Shown piece after piece: positions 46,421-57,276 of a stretch of DNA of 64,000 nt (positions within the stretch are counted from its first letter, which is position 1; every line of letters starts with the position of its first letter). The notes below the pieces were generated by a model that ran no database searches, had not been told where the DNA came from, and saw only the letters and a program-made list of their open reading frames with translations. The position numbers and the translations under genes were made by a program. The DNA lies in contig JALBUN010000018.1 in NCBI GenBank assembly GCA_025174535.1, forward strand, positions 124,001 to 188,000, read 5' to 3'. The DNA comes from Cantharellus purpuraceus (Eukaryota; Basidiomycota; Agaricomycetes; Cantharellales; Hydnaceae).

Positions 46421-46941
46421 GTGGTCCCTGGCATATGAACCCTCCCACCACATTCCATACTTATACGCGCTTGTTGGAGCACCCTCCAAAGGGCAGGCGC
46501 GTTGACGTTCAATTGCTGCTGTTGATTATGACGCCACGGTCGATGGTTTCGCTGGAGTACGATAACATCATTCTGATTTTCTTTTCTCACCTCACTTCGC
46601 ATTTGATAGAATGAAGGCTGTGGGGAAATGAGCGCTTGGTAGTTATTTTCAGCTCTCGGTTTTTACCCCGTGGATCCCTCCAGCACCTCCTATGTCGTTG
46701 GGACCCCATTCTTCAACAAAGTCACGATCAACCTGCCTGGATCCCGTCGTCCGCTTGTGATCCATGCTAACGGAGCTGACACGAAGCAGTATGTACGATC
46801 ATTGACTGCGAATGGCAAAAGTATCCAGAACCCATCTTGGATCATGCGGAGATTGCGGAGGGAGGGGAACTTGTGTTCGAGATGAGTGACACACCACAAG
46901 CCTGTGGCTCAGGGACAGTAGTATCTCACGAAGAACTATGA
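46421..46941 (+). pseudogene. GH92 alpha-mannosidase, broken C-terminal fragment
   Basis: Translated pieces follow the GH92 C-terminal domain: EPSHHIPYLYALVGAPSKGQ, then DYDATVDG, NEGCGEMSAW, a TAG stop, LFSALGFYPVDPSSTSYVVG, TPFFNKVTINLPG, and after a one-base frameshift near 46835 ILDHAEIAEGGELVFEMSDT to the end. GH92 enzymes are calcium-dependent exo-mannosidases. Here there are at least three disablements and no N-terminal domain, so it is a relic. It sits 0.2 kb after the P450. Confidence 0.8.
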
Positions 46942-47211
46942 TCTGTAAAGAGTTTGTTTCAGCGGTGTTTGTCAAGTTTATTGAAGTCAGTGGGTTGTGG
47001 CTGATTATGGAGAGGTATACTGTAACATGAGAGGAAGGCGATGTGACGCGTTCCAGACGTACATCCATAATGCGGTCTATCGCTAGCTTTTCGACATCCA
47101 CTCCTTCATTCTGTAAGATGGGCATGCTCTCGATCGTTATGGTGAACATACACGTGCGCCCTTCGTGTAGCAGTAAACACTAATGGCCAGAAAAGCAGAG
47201 GAATTATGGAC

Positions 47212-47280
47212 CTATTGGTCTGCATGGCTGTTGACTTTCTCCAAGGCACGTTGTAGTTCTTCAATTAGTTTCTGGTTCTC
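47212..47280 (-). pseudogene. Isolated last exon with coiled-coil end
   Basis: After an acceptor (TTTACAG at 47287-47281) the minus strand reads ENQKLIEELQRALEKVNSHA DQ and stop. It looks like the C-terminal coiled coil of a gene whose other exons would lie to the right, where the Copia element begins at 47722, so the gene may have been cut by that insertion. Family not recognised. Confidence 0.35.
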
Positions 47281-47283
47281 CTG

Positions 47284-47721
47284 TAAAGTCTTTTTTGTTG
47301 TGAGATAATTAAAACAACACATCCGATGATCACTCGACTTACGCTCCGTACCACCGGATCATATCAATATACATCTCGAACTTGATATTTCCGGACCACA
47401 TCCGAACATTCACAAGATGCAGTCATGTTACTGTCGTCCACACGAACATCCATCCGTATATCCAATCACTGTTTACATTCAGGAGTAGTGAATGAATATG
47501 CTAAGCATTTATCTGTGTATATGTAATTCTGACATCATGTTCATGATCCGGATGCCAAGTTCATTCTCATATGTATAAGTATGTGTACTACCAATACATA
47601 GCTCTCTAGTAAAAAAAATCCAAATCATATTTCACTCACTGGTTCATCATTATCTCTCTGCAAATCCAGTTGTATACTGGAATACTACACTCTCACTATA
47701 CATCTCTATTCATCTGCTTAA
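47284..47721. other. AT-rich spacer before the Copia LTR
   Basis: No coding signature. Includes phrases such as acatatgtataagtatgtg typical of low-complexity intergenic DNA. Confidence 0.4.
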
Positions 47722-48038
47722 TGTTAGAATCTGTACAGACAGATCTCAGTCAGTATGTAGAGAATACGACTATATTCCAAGTACCTGTACAGACAGATCT
47801 GTATGACATAGTACATGAGTGAACCGACAGTAAATAAATAAGACTTAATTCCTTACCTCAGTCAGTATGTAGAGAATACAACTGAGGGGAAGGAATGACT
47901 GGTGGCCACTATATATATAGTCACCAGTGTGGAGTGTGGAACAGTGGAATAGTAGTGATGAGACAAGTGGAACACAGCATGCTTAACCACAATCATGTTG
48001 ACGCATTGTGGTATGTGTATACGTTCCACATTCCAATA
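47722..48038 (-). repeat. 3' LTR of Copia 1
   Basis: Bounded by tgttagaatc on the left and ttccaata on the right, next to a polypurine tract (agtgagggggag on the minus strand, present twice at 48040-48105). The block tctcagtcagtatgtagaga occurs twice within it (about 47745 and 47857). Confidence 0.65.
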
Positions 48039-48143
48039 CTCCCCCTCACTATGATGCTGGTAGATATCATAGTGTGGATATACACGTCAACACTCCCCCT
48101 CACTGCAATGCTGGTAGGTGATGCAAAGCCAGAACATGCACCT

Positions 48144-50137
48144 TCAAGCACATGAGCGTAAGCCCAGCATGTGAGTGAACTTTTTGTGCTTAGAACAGGA
48201 TAGAGCCTTCGTTAGAATATCAGTGGGCATTTCAGAAGTGGGAATGTATCGGAATGAAAGATCCTTGTTCTCGACACGTTCGCGTGTGTAGTGGTATTGA
48301 ACATTGATGTGTTTCAAGCGGGTGTGGAAAGTCGGGTCTTTTGTCAGAACAATGGAACCTGAATTGTCACTATGAAGAGTGGATGTAGCCTGCTTATGGC
48401 CGAGTATGTCAAGTAAATGACGTAGCTGCATAGCTTCCTTGGTCGCACGGCAGCTGGCAATGTATTCAGCTTTGCAAGTGGAGGTCGTGACGATGGCCTG
48501 ACACTTGGAACTCCAAGAGATTGATCCACATCCCAAGGTAAATGCATCACCTGAGGTGGATCAACGAGTGTCAATGCAACCAGCATAGTCGGAGTCTGTG
48601 TAACCGTTAAGAATGATCTCCCCCTGTCCTCCAAGAACCAGGGCATGGTTGTGTGTGTGCTTCAGATAGCGCAAGACTCGTTGGAGGGCAGTCCAGTGGG
48701 CCAGACTGGGGTTTGAGTTGAACTGACTCAGTCTGTTTGTTGCAAAGGTAATGTCTGGCCGGGTTGCCAGTGATGCATACATGAGAGAGCCCACACCAGT
48801 GAGGTAAGGAACCTTCTTCATGCATTGTTTCTCCTCCTCAGATGTGGGTGACATAGACCTGGATAGGATTACATCAGAGTTGAGAGGGGTAGATACCCAA
48901 AATGTTTCAGGATCATATCAATAAAAGCACCTTGAGAAAGTGAGATGGTTTGTGCCTTGCGATCCCGTGTTACAGCCATTCCAAGGAACCAGTGAATATC
49001 TCCCATGTCGACAACATCGATGATTTGTTTAAGATTATTAAAAGTTGTTGTCAGAGTCTGCATGTTGCTAGTTGCAACAGCCATATCATCAACATGAATC
49101 ATGACCATTGCATCACCCAATGGGCTTTGTTTGATAAATACACTGTGGTCGACGCTCACCTGGGTGAATCCAACTTTCTGCATTTCTCCACAGAGTCTCT
49201 CATACCAGCATCTGCCAGCCTGATGTAATCTGTAGAGAGATTTGTGCAACTTGCATACCCAGTCCTCTTTACCCTTTTCCTTACATCCCTCAGGCTGCTC
49301 CATAAATATTTCTTCGGTGAGGTTGCCATGTAGAAATGCAGTTTTTACATCGAATTGATGGATTTCCCAGTCAAGTGACACAGCAATTCCAAGGACCATT
49401 TGAACAGATTCCAGTCAAGCGACAGGGGCAAAAGTTTCTGTGTAGTCCACCCCTTTGACTTGTGAGTAACCCTTTGCTACTACGTGTACCTTCTGTCTAG
49501 TGATTTCATTTTTTTCATCCCTTTTCCAGAAGAAAACAGCTCAGCTGCCAATAATTTGGTGGCCTTTAGGAACTGTAGAGCATGGAACTAAGCTCCAGAC
49601 CCCATGATGTTGGAGTGATTTCATCTCATTGTCATATCCCTTGTCCCAGTAAGGAGCATCGTAAGCCTCAGTAGCTTGCTTATAGGTGCGGGGGTCATCA
49701 TCTGCGACTCCGAGAAAGTCATCTATTCCTTTGTCAGTCATAGTGAACATTCCTTCAGAAAGTGAGTTAATTTTGGTGACTTCTGTTTGCTGTCCTGATT
49801 TCTCTCAGATCTCACGTTTGGCCTGCTCAAGCAGTGATTCATGAGCAATGCCCCACATTGCAGCTCCTGCAGCAGATGCCTTTTTGGGATGGTTTGAGCA
49901 TTGAGGTAAACTAATAGGTTGCTCATTAGGTAAGTCAATTTCGGTCTCCCTGTTTCCATCCTGTTGATCAGGTTCCTCCACCTTGGTTGATTTTCCAGGG
50001 CTATGATGCACAAATGGGATTGGCTGTTCAATATCGTTGTCCTGATCTTCTTGTATGTCTGTGCCATCCTCCACCCCTGGACAATAAGGCTGTGGTCTGG
50101 CATCTTGGGACTCGATGAAGGAGACATTTCTTGACAC
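48144..50137 (-). pseudogene. Copia 1 reverse transcriptase and RNase H
   Basis: Minus strand: linker with IIVSRNVSFIES near 50130, RT with FDVKTAFLHGNLTEEIFMEQ and the catalytic HVDD (about 49095), then LTGVGSLMYASLATRPDITF and RNase H with ECKAEYIAS-type (here CKAEYIASC) and HIDVQYHYTRE-type (HINVQYHYTRE) blocks, ending at 48144. Frames shift at several points (about 48545, 48868, 49400, 49540). The active-site Asp pair is kept. Confidence 0.85.
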
Positions 50138-51351
50138 GATGATACGACCAGTGGGGGGGTAATAGCAGCGGTGTCGGTTCGCTTATGGAATAGATCCTAT
50201 AAGCCTGCGCACAACAGTCCTAGCAAACAGACGGTGTGTAACGCAGTTGTTCAGCACTCCAAAGATCAATCAGGTCGAGGAGTAGAGGTAGCACTTAGTA
50301 ACAGGGAAGTGGGATAGTGCTCTGTGGATGGGGATGGGAGCTAAAGGTCGGTCCCGATGGCTGATCGTGCTCTGTGACTGGATGACAATGCGGAGCCCGG
50401 TTGGGAGGTATGCGAAAGCTGGTTTCAGGAGATGCAACCTCTCAGTGGCAGAGGGAAATCTGATCGTTGAACCAAGGTGTTTTACCTCAGTGTAGAGATG
50501 ATGGATTGTGATGTAGAGCGTAGAGCGTAGACTTAGAGCATGGAATTTGACTTTAGAGCGTTGGCTGAAAACTTGTTGATTCATTCCAAAGGCGAAAACT
50601 AGCACCCTTTTATATACAAATCCCCAGGGCACAATGACACAATATGAGGAGCAAATGATGCGATATGATGCAAGAAATGCTGATCAAGCCAGCTGATGAA
50701 GCATGTGAAGTTGAACTACTAATGGGGAAATCATGGAGAAATGAAGCAACAGATAGGGGTAATCTTTGTAAGAATAGGGGGTGATGAGTAATAAAAGAAC
50801 CAAAAATAGAACAAGGATGAGTAAGTCGTGTATGAATGAATTAAAAGATGAAACAGGGGTGAGTCATATAAAAGAACAATAGAAACATCCACCAATACCA
50901 TCTTCCCTATGGCTCTGAAGGTGATCAACCCTGAGTCGCATGAGGACTTCAGTCAGCATCCACAACAAATACTCCTTATTGTCTTAGTGATATGTCTCCA
51001 TATGGTATCCCGTTCCAAGGGTATTCAGTCCCTTTGCCTGACATGATGTAACCTGAGTCGGATTGAAGTGGGAGGATAGGTCAGCGATGGCGACTGAAAC
51101 TCTACCTCACGTTCGACTGTTCTATCCGTGTTACGATATAGAGGCGAAATGTCAAGGAATGTATATGGTTCAATGGAATTGTGAAAGAATATAGGATTGC
51201 CAATGGCATAAGAGAGACATGGTGGGGATCTTGAACGTTGAAAGAGTTTTGGAAGTATTTTGACACGTGGAGGTGGCTTAACATGCCCGTGGAGCTCGGC
51301 GTATTTTTGATAGTCCAGTGTGACATATTATTAGAAGCGATGTTGGAGAGG

Positions 51352-52778
51352 TGTATGGGAACTGGTTTTCCCTTAAAAGATCTTGTTTAAAGTCCCAAAA
51401 CTGTACAATTTCACTTCATGGCCTTAAAATATCAGCATATATCTGCTGCTTTCTCTTGATTCAGGGCATTCAAATATTCTCTATTTTTTCATATTTTTTC
51501 GGGAATTTTCCATGCAGAAATGAGTCTACAAACTTATTGTTCTGCTGGGCAAAGTTTTGGGACCCACATGGACCCACAAACCTTCGCAGATGTCAGCAGC
51601 CCCAAAGTCAGCCGGAGTCACCCAGACAACTGACTCATTTTCAATCACATGACTCATTTCAATCTCCGACTCAATCTGGTCACCACTGCCAGTAAATGCT
51701 TAATATCTTCGCAACCACTGCACCTCCTGACTCCATTTTCAGTGGAGAGTTCAATAGAAGCTGTGCCTACCCATAGCTGTGCTGATCAGCCCGGGAAACG
51801 AAGTATTGACCGAGTTATTTGAGTAATGGTGACTCATGCAATGACTCCTGCCATGACTCATACCATGACTCCTGTGATTACTCATACTATAACTCCTGCT
51901 CTGAGTCACACTATGACTCCATCCATGACTCATGCCATGAGTCAGAGCAAATCCAAGCAGCTCATTGGCTAGGAAACTTCCACCCCTTTCTCACATATTC
52001 CACTAGCTTCCAGTAGTTTCCATCTATTAATAGGCAGAAGTTTCCAGTAGTATTAGTCAGCTCCTGTAAATACAATATAAAAGGAGCCCATTCTGCCTCT
52101 GAATAAATAACCATTTCTACCCCATCATTTGCACATCAGTGTGACTAGAGTGACATACAGTGTCATCCTCTATATCTCAGTAACTGTTGATTGTCCAGTT
52201 CAAGGGTCGCTTACAGTGGTGTAACTGTATTCAATTGCACTTGAAGTAGTGATTGTCCTGCTTTGGGCGTGAGTGTAGTATCTACCTCACATGACTATGA
52301 ATCTACAGGGTGAGATTGTCTGTCAATAGTCCTGCCATTAGTGCTCTTGTTTAAGTTACTAGTGTGTACTGCCTTTGCAGAGCATTAGGATCTTGAACTT
52401 GTGTGAAGCAGTTGCTAGACTACTTCACACATTGCTGTTACCTGCTTCAGAGTGTCACTGGTTGGATGGTTGGATTCATCCACCTACTTCCTCTAGCCTC
52501 TAAGTGCATTCCCCTCTTTTTGGAATATCTGGACCCCTAAGCGTCTGTGAACTCTAGACTCTGGAAGTCTTATTCATTCTCTACTGCTAAGAAACATATT
52601 ACCTTCCTGCGTATCGTCTGCATTGACCATTACAACGGATTGTAACCAAAGTACAAATGTTAAATTGTTTCTGGAGTTGTGCTGCAGTAGGATTTGATAT
52701 TCTTCTCAGCTGTTCATTCACAGAATTGTGGTGATTTAGAGTTTGCCCTAACACCATAATTTTGTGGGTTCCAAAACA
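51352..52778 (+). mobile_element. Solo LTR (family E, 1427 bases) with TGACTCA cluster
   Basis: It starts TGTATGGGAACTGG and ends GGGTTCCAAAACA, flanked by AGAGG on both sides (51347-51351 and 52779-52783). The same site is uninterrupted in family B copy 2 (near 60880), which confirms the insertion. It contains TATAAAA at 52076-52082, followed by a gaataaataa signal near 52102, so it reads on the + strand. The region before the TATA box carries many Gcn4-type sites. Confidence 0.85.
51631..51944 (+). promoter_or_regulatory. Cluster of seven TGASTCA sites in an LTR promoter
   Basis: Perfect TGACTCA or TGAGTCA at 51631, 51650, 51830, 51854, 51902, 51926 and 51938, with several one-base variants between (tgactcc, ttactca). 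This 7-mer is the known binding site of Gcn4/Cpc1-type and AP-1-type bZIP factors. They lie 130-450 bases upstream of the LTR's TATA box, where an enhancer would be expected. Confidence 0.65.
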
Positions 52779-53004
52779 AGAGGGGAATAGAAATGTGAAT
52801 GATGATGAAAGGATCAGTGTGAATAGAAGGCTGATAATGATTGATGGCGATGAAACATGAGTGACGATCGATGGCTAGAATTAGAGACTGAGGTGGAGAG
52901 GGAGTTGCGGCGCTATTTAAAAGTTGATACGAAAAGACGCTGGCGGAGTTGGACTGTCAGAGTGGTTCGATATGCGTCCTCAATGCGTCCTGGCTCGTCA
53001 GCGG

Positions 53005-53862
53005 TAAGCTTTCGAGGTCTGTGAGTACCCAATGAGGACCCCCTCAACTGATTGATTGTATATCTTCGGATGATGTTCAGATTGGAGGAGAATGCCCTGC
53101 AACCAATCTCTCACAAGTGTGATACATTTGGTTTTGAACCAAAGTATGCCTCATGTGGGGTCATGTTCTTCAGGGTACATGTGGGGGTTCGACCCTTGAT
53201 ATATGCAACAGTTTTGATACATTCCCCCCAAAGCTTTGGTGGGAACTTGTTTTCAGACATGATTGCACAAGCACGGTTGAACAGAGTTCGATGGAGACGC
53301 TCTGCCTTCCCATTCTGCACTGAGGAATAAGGTGCAGTTGTTTGATGTTTAATGCCGTCGTCTCATAGGTATTTCTCAAACCCTTTTGATGTATATTCAC
53401 CCCCGTTATCTGTGCGGAATATGTCAACTGTGAGATTTGTTTCATGCTCAACACAAATCCTCCATTCTTTGAAGCAATCGAATGCATCTGCTTTTTGTTT
53501 GAGAATGTAGACCCATATTTTTTGGGAGAAATCATCTATCATGTTGAGTGTATACATGCCTCCATGCGGCATCTGCATGTCTTCTGGACCAGTGATATCT
53601 GAGAAAACTTTTTCAAGTAATCTCTTTGCCCTCCCCCCCTCCCTCACCTCAGAACTGGTGTTCTTGTCTGCTTGCCAAGAACACAGTGGTCACAAAGGGG
53701 CAGGAGGTTAGAAAGATTTGTGGGCATACCAGTGACAAGGTCCTTTTCAGCTATGCGAATAATGGCAGGGTAGCTGACATGTCCAAGTCGCCTATGCCAT
53801 GTTTCAAGGTCAGGTGCTGTACATGCAAGGAGTAGATGTTCAACAGTGATGTTGTCAGATAA
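53005..53862 (-). pseudogene. Copia 1 integrase
   Basis: Minus strand: GAG-pre-integrase WHRRLGHVSYPAI (about 53790) and CDHCVLGKQTRTP, then the core with DITGPEDM and TDNGGEYTSKGF, and NGKAERLHRTLFN; these supply the D, D and E of the catalytic triad. It ends in GYSQTSKAYR next to the family B LTR. A few frameshifts and a stop are present. Confidence 0.82.
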
Positions 53863-54427
53863 GACGCTTGTTCGGAATCATGTCAGTATACAATATTCTA
53901 ATGTATATGAGATATACATCAGAATTTCAATGATACATAAAGCCAGGGAGTTACAATTTGGATATCTTAAAAGATTTCGGATGTGTGAAATTTTCATAAA
54001 TATAAACATATATTCTATATTTTAATAAACTTTAAAAGATGAGATATTTGGTTGAGATGAACATAATCATTTACATGGATATAATGGGAATGTATGTATT
54101 AATATAATTGGTATTATATAGGATATTTAGATATACAAATACCAGGTGGGGATTAAAGATAGTTTAAATTATGTTACAAGTATTGTATAAGAAAGAATCA
54201 ATGATATTTGGATGTTCCCTCAAGAGAGTTGCCACCACTAAATGGGGAAAAAACAGTTATTTTTGAGAATTATGCCAAAATATCACAATAGGTTTTAATC
54301 TAGTATATTGTGTAAAATTTGAGAATCACATTGAAATATGAAAATAAGTTTTAATCTAAGTGTATTGTGTAAAATTTGAGGAAAATAGGTTGTATATATG
54401 TATTTGTTGTATTTCTGAACAAGTGTC
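53863..54427 (+). mobile_element. 565-base inverted-repeat element, copy 1
   Basis: Ends GACGCTTGTTCGGAA and TTCTGAACAAGTGTC are imperfect terminal inverted repeats of about 15 bases. TAA flanks both sides (53860-53862 and 54428-54430). It is AT-rich, has no coding capacity, and matches 63288-63852 in reverse along its whole length. Near the right end a block of about 60 bases is doubled (ttgtgtaaaatttgag twice). It splits the Copia gene between GTGLY and the integrase start. MITE-like; superfamily not assigned. Confidence 0.82.
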
Positions 54428-55601
54428 TAAGTGATACAAGCCAGTGCCAGTCCTGATGCCTTCAGCAATAGTGCGAGATCCACGTACAATGGAACAATTG
54501 GTAGCAGTAAACATTGCTGACAGACCCATATCACTAAGCCTTCCAATTGAGATGAGGCAAAGCTGTGCATCTGGAATGTACAGTGCATCATGAAGCAGAA
54601 GACGTCAGCCCTTGCCACACCTTAGTTTGATGGTCCCTACTGCCATGGCTGATATACTTGACCCATTGATACCACGAATTTGACAAGGAGAGATAGGGCG
54701 AATGTCAGAGAAGTTGTCCTGGTTAGGTGAGCAGTGACTAGTTGCACCAGAATCAAAGTAGTATGGTGGGGAAGTTACAGCAGATTCAATGACATGATCC
54801 CAGTTTACAGAGCAATCAGTGGATTGAGAATGGTTGTGATCTGAGAAGTCTTGAAGAACGGCACATGACTCTGAGCCAGAGTCACTATCTGAGACCTTGG
54901 AAATTGCTGCATGAGCTTGCTCCTTTTTCTTTTTATCACCGCCCTTGTGTTTCTTTTCCTTGGCCGTTTTCCACCAGTCGGGAGCCTTCCCTTTGCCCCC
55001 CCCACCCTTTTCCCAGCATTTCTTGATTGTGTGACCAGTTTTCTCACAATTCGAGCACTTTAAGGATTTGTTGGAACCCTTCATCTGCTTCTGTCTGGCA
55101 GCGAGGAGGGTATCTTCATTTTTGATCAGCTCTCAATGGTGTGAATCTTGTGTTTCAGCTTCAATATGTTGGATGATACTAGAGGGGGTGAATGTGGATG
55201 AAGAGACTACGAGGATTTTACGCAGGTCATCGAAGTCACTGTTGCACATTGTGTGGAGCAGAATCCCAACAGTCCATTCATCTTTGGTAGGTGCCCCATC
55301 ACTGTAGATCGCCTCCATAGTCTTTGAGGTTGGTGAGAACTGAGGAAGCAGTGGTGGCGGTGGTGAAATGCAACTGCATAGCATTTTGAAGAGCATTAAA
55401 TTTTGAGTTTACACCACTTTGATAGGTTTTCTTTTTCAAGGCTGTTGAGGCCATAGTGTAGTGTTCAATTTCCTGAGCAAGAGAATCTTCAATGACTTGG
55501 CAAAGTGCCCCCACGATCCGGTCATTTATTTCATTCCAGTCAATCAACTTGGCGGCATCTGTAGGAGGCTGTTTTCTGTCTCCATCAACATAGGACCACA
55601 T
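54428..55601 (-). pseudogene. Copia 1 gag and protease
   Basis: Minus strand: gag from 55601 (MWSYVDGDRKQPPTDAAKLI), zinc knuckle CSNCEKTGHTIKKC near 55020-55065, a lysine-rich stretch, then the aspartic protease YFDSGATSHCSP near 54745 and the lead into the pre-integrase region. Three frames are used in turn, so indels have accumulated. Confidence 0.8.
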
Positions 55602-55752
55602 GCCACTTGAGCGAAGAAGTGCACAACATTTTCTGGACCATTGTGGCCAGGCACCAATAGTGAGTATACCAACTGTTTTTTTCAGTAAGTCTAATGTCTG
55701 TCATGTTGAGTATGCACAAGAATTATTCTGGTTGTTAAAGCATGGATGGGAA

Positions 55753-55762
55753 GCCCATAACC
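55753..55762 (-). promoter_or_regulatory. Primer-binding site of Copia 1 (half-tRNA-iMet type)
   Basis: Minus strand reads GGTTATGGGC directly after the LTR end. This is complementary to the anticodon arm of initiator tRNA-Met (GCCCATAACC) and not to a tRNA 3' end, as known for Drosophila copia and yeast Ty5. Confidence 0.65.
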
Positions 55763-55842
55763 TGTTAGAATCTGTACAGACAGATCTCAGTCAGTATGTA
55801 GAGAATACAACTGAGGGGAAGGAATGACTGGTGGCCACTATA
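55763..55842 (-). repeat. 5' LTR of Copia 1, internally deleted or truncated
   Basis: 80 bases match the 3' LTR, but the stretch between its two tctcagtcagtatgtagaga blocks is absent, as expected from recombination between them. The match stops at ccactata. Confidence 0.65.
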
Positions 55843-57211
55843 CTGACCTTGTCATGACATCCTCATCTAATGGGATGGATGAGGGGAGGCAACCACTAGT
55901 GCAGTGTCTCACTCAAGGTCACAATCTAGCTTATCATGACCCAAATGCTCCACTAGGGAGCATTTAGCAGCTTTTTGTGCTGTGTGAGGGGCTCCTAGAA
56001 ATCCCTGTTTTTGCTTACCAACCCTGGTGGGTTGGTTGAACACTTATCCAGATATGATATGTCTGGTGAACAACTCTAGAAGTACAGCATGAATGGGGGT
56101 GATGCCTCCTGTTTGTCCAAGCCAAATAGCTAATTCCAGCTTGGTATGCTCTTTGGGGGATGATCCCCAATCATACACTTCCATAACAGAGGCATGAAAT
56201 GTCTACATCTGTACACCAGCAACAGCCAGTTTTCTAGCACTGGCTAGAAAACTGCAATAAAGAGGAAGAATCAACTGATTCTTCCTATGTGTTAAGTGCT
56301 GGATACTAGGGGTTCAATAGAGTAACCAGAGTTCAGATGCTAGCAAGGGAAAGGAGGGACTTCACTGTTCCAGTTTGACCAGAGACAGAGTGGGGACAAT
56401 AACTATTGAGTCAGATTAAGTGGACTTGGCTTCAACTTGTGTGTTGCACCCCCCCAGATTGTCAGTCCAATATTTCAGAGTTCAGAGTATGGAGTTGGAT
56501 AAGGGATCCAGAGTTCAACTTGTCAAGAGGGTACTTGTCAAGAAGCTATCCACCAAGAAGTTGATGGGACAAAACTTAGTCAATATATGAACTACCGTAA
56601 CATACAGAGAGTAGCCTGTATAAGTATGTGAAGAATTGAATGATAAACTAAAAGTGATAGGACAATAAGACGGATGTGGGATGCAACACAGAAATGAGTT
56701 TGGAGTTTGGACTCAAGTCCAAACTAATACTAAGCAATATAAAAGATAAAGGTTTTGTTGTAACTCATAAGAGGAAAACTACTTATATAGAGAACAATAA
56801 TGGAGTTTGGAGTTGATGGAGTTTGGAGCTGATGGAGGTGGAGTTGACAGAGGTGGAGTGGAAGGAGATGGAGATGGAGTCAGAGATCAGACTTGGTGTT
56901 ACAGGATGTAACACTATGCAGTGAACATTCCTGAGACCATCCACAGACAACCCTAGCAACATAATGTATTCCTCATATCCATGGCACATTTGAGGAAAAG
57001 TTTGGTGCATGTTGTTCATGTTGTCAGTCTCAACACCTACCAGCACAAACTTCTGCCCCCAAATATCAGATAATGAATGATAGACTCCAATTTTGTTACC
57101 ACAGTGCTCAAGACTTCTCTATATGTGGCATCTCATCTGAGCTCAGATAATCTCAGCATATGCATCCATTATGACAAGTGCAGTGCTCTCCTGGCCCAGC
57201 TGATCCTGTTA
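55843..57211. other. Repeat-derived stretch, no gene
   Basis: No coding features. ggacttggcttcaacttgtg at 56411 resembles the Gypsy LTR (cttggcttcagcttatgtg), so part is old Gypsy LTR. The right end must hold the 5' LTR of Copia 2, whose left border I could not set. Confidence 0.45.
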
Positions 57212-57223
57212 GGTTATGGGCCC
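57212..57223 (+). promoter_or_regulatory. Primer-binding site of Copia 2 (half-tRNA-iMet type)
   Basis: GGTTATGGGCCC, complementary to GGGCCCATAACC of the initiator tRNA-Met anticodon arm. It follows cctgtta, the presumed LTR end (CA mutated to TA), and precedes gag by 60 bases. Confidence 0.68.
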
Positions 57224-57276
57224 TGGTGGCACTTAGAATCACTCAAGAAAACAGGTGGCATACTCTTGCAAAACAT

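Larger units (their letters stand above)
50172..53000 (-). mobile_element. Solo LTR (family B), copy 1, split by a nested LTR
   Basis: About 1397 bases after removing the nested LTR. It matches 59685-61113. It starts TGTCGGTTCGC and ends CTGGCTCGTCA; GCGG lies on both sides (50168-50171 and 53001-53004), and joining the flanks restores the Copia frame SKAYRCYYPPTGRIIVSRN. A minus-strand TATATAAAAGGG near 50610 gives the orientation. CpG-rich compared with copy 2. Confidence 0.75.
47722..55842 (-). mobile_element. Copia retrotransposon 1, nested with three insertions
   Basis: LTRs at 47722-48038 (3') and 55763-55842 (5', shortened) share a start of tgttagaatctgtacagaca. The 5' LTR is followed on the minus strand by a primer-binding site (55753-55762). 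Coding order on the minus strand is gag, protease, integrase, RT, RNase H, which is the Copia order. The internal part is interrupted by a 565-base inverted-repeat element (53863-54427) and by a solo LTR (50172-53000) that itself contains another solo LTR (51352-52778). Confidence 0.85.

Noticed and set aside
50270..50632. Minus-strand 120-codon frame in the family B LTR, also partly open in copy 2
   Set aside because: It spans the LTR's TATA box region, has no protein motif, and the reading frame is not preserved between the two LTR copies.
51819..52016. Frame encoding a Ser/His/Asp repeat protein (SCHDSYHDSC type)
   Set aside because: It is the translation of the repeated TGACTC/TGACTCA bases in an LTR promoter region and not a gene.
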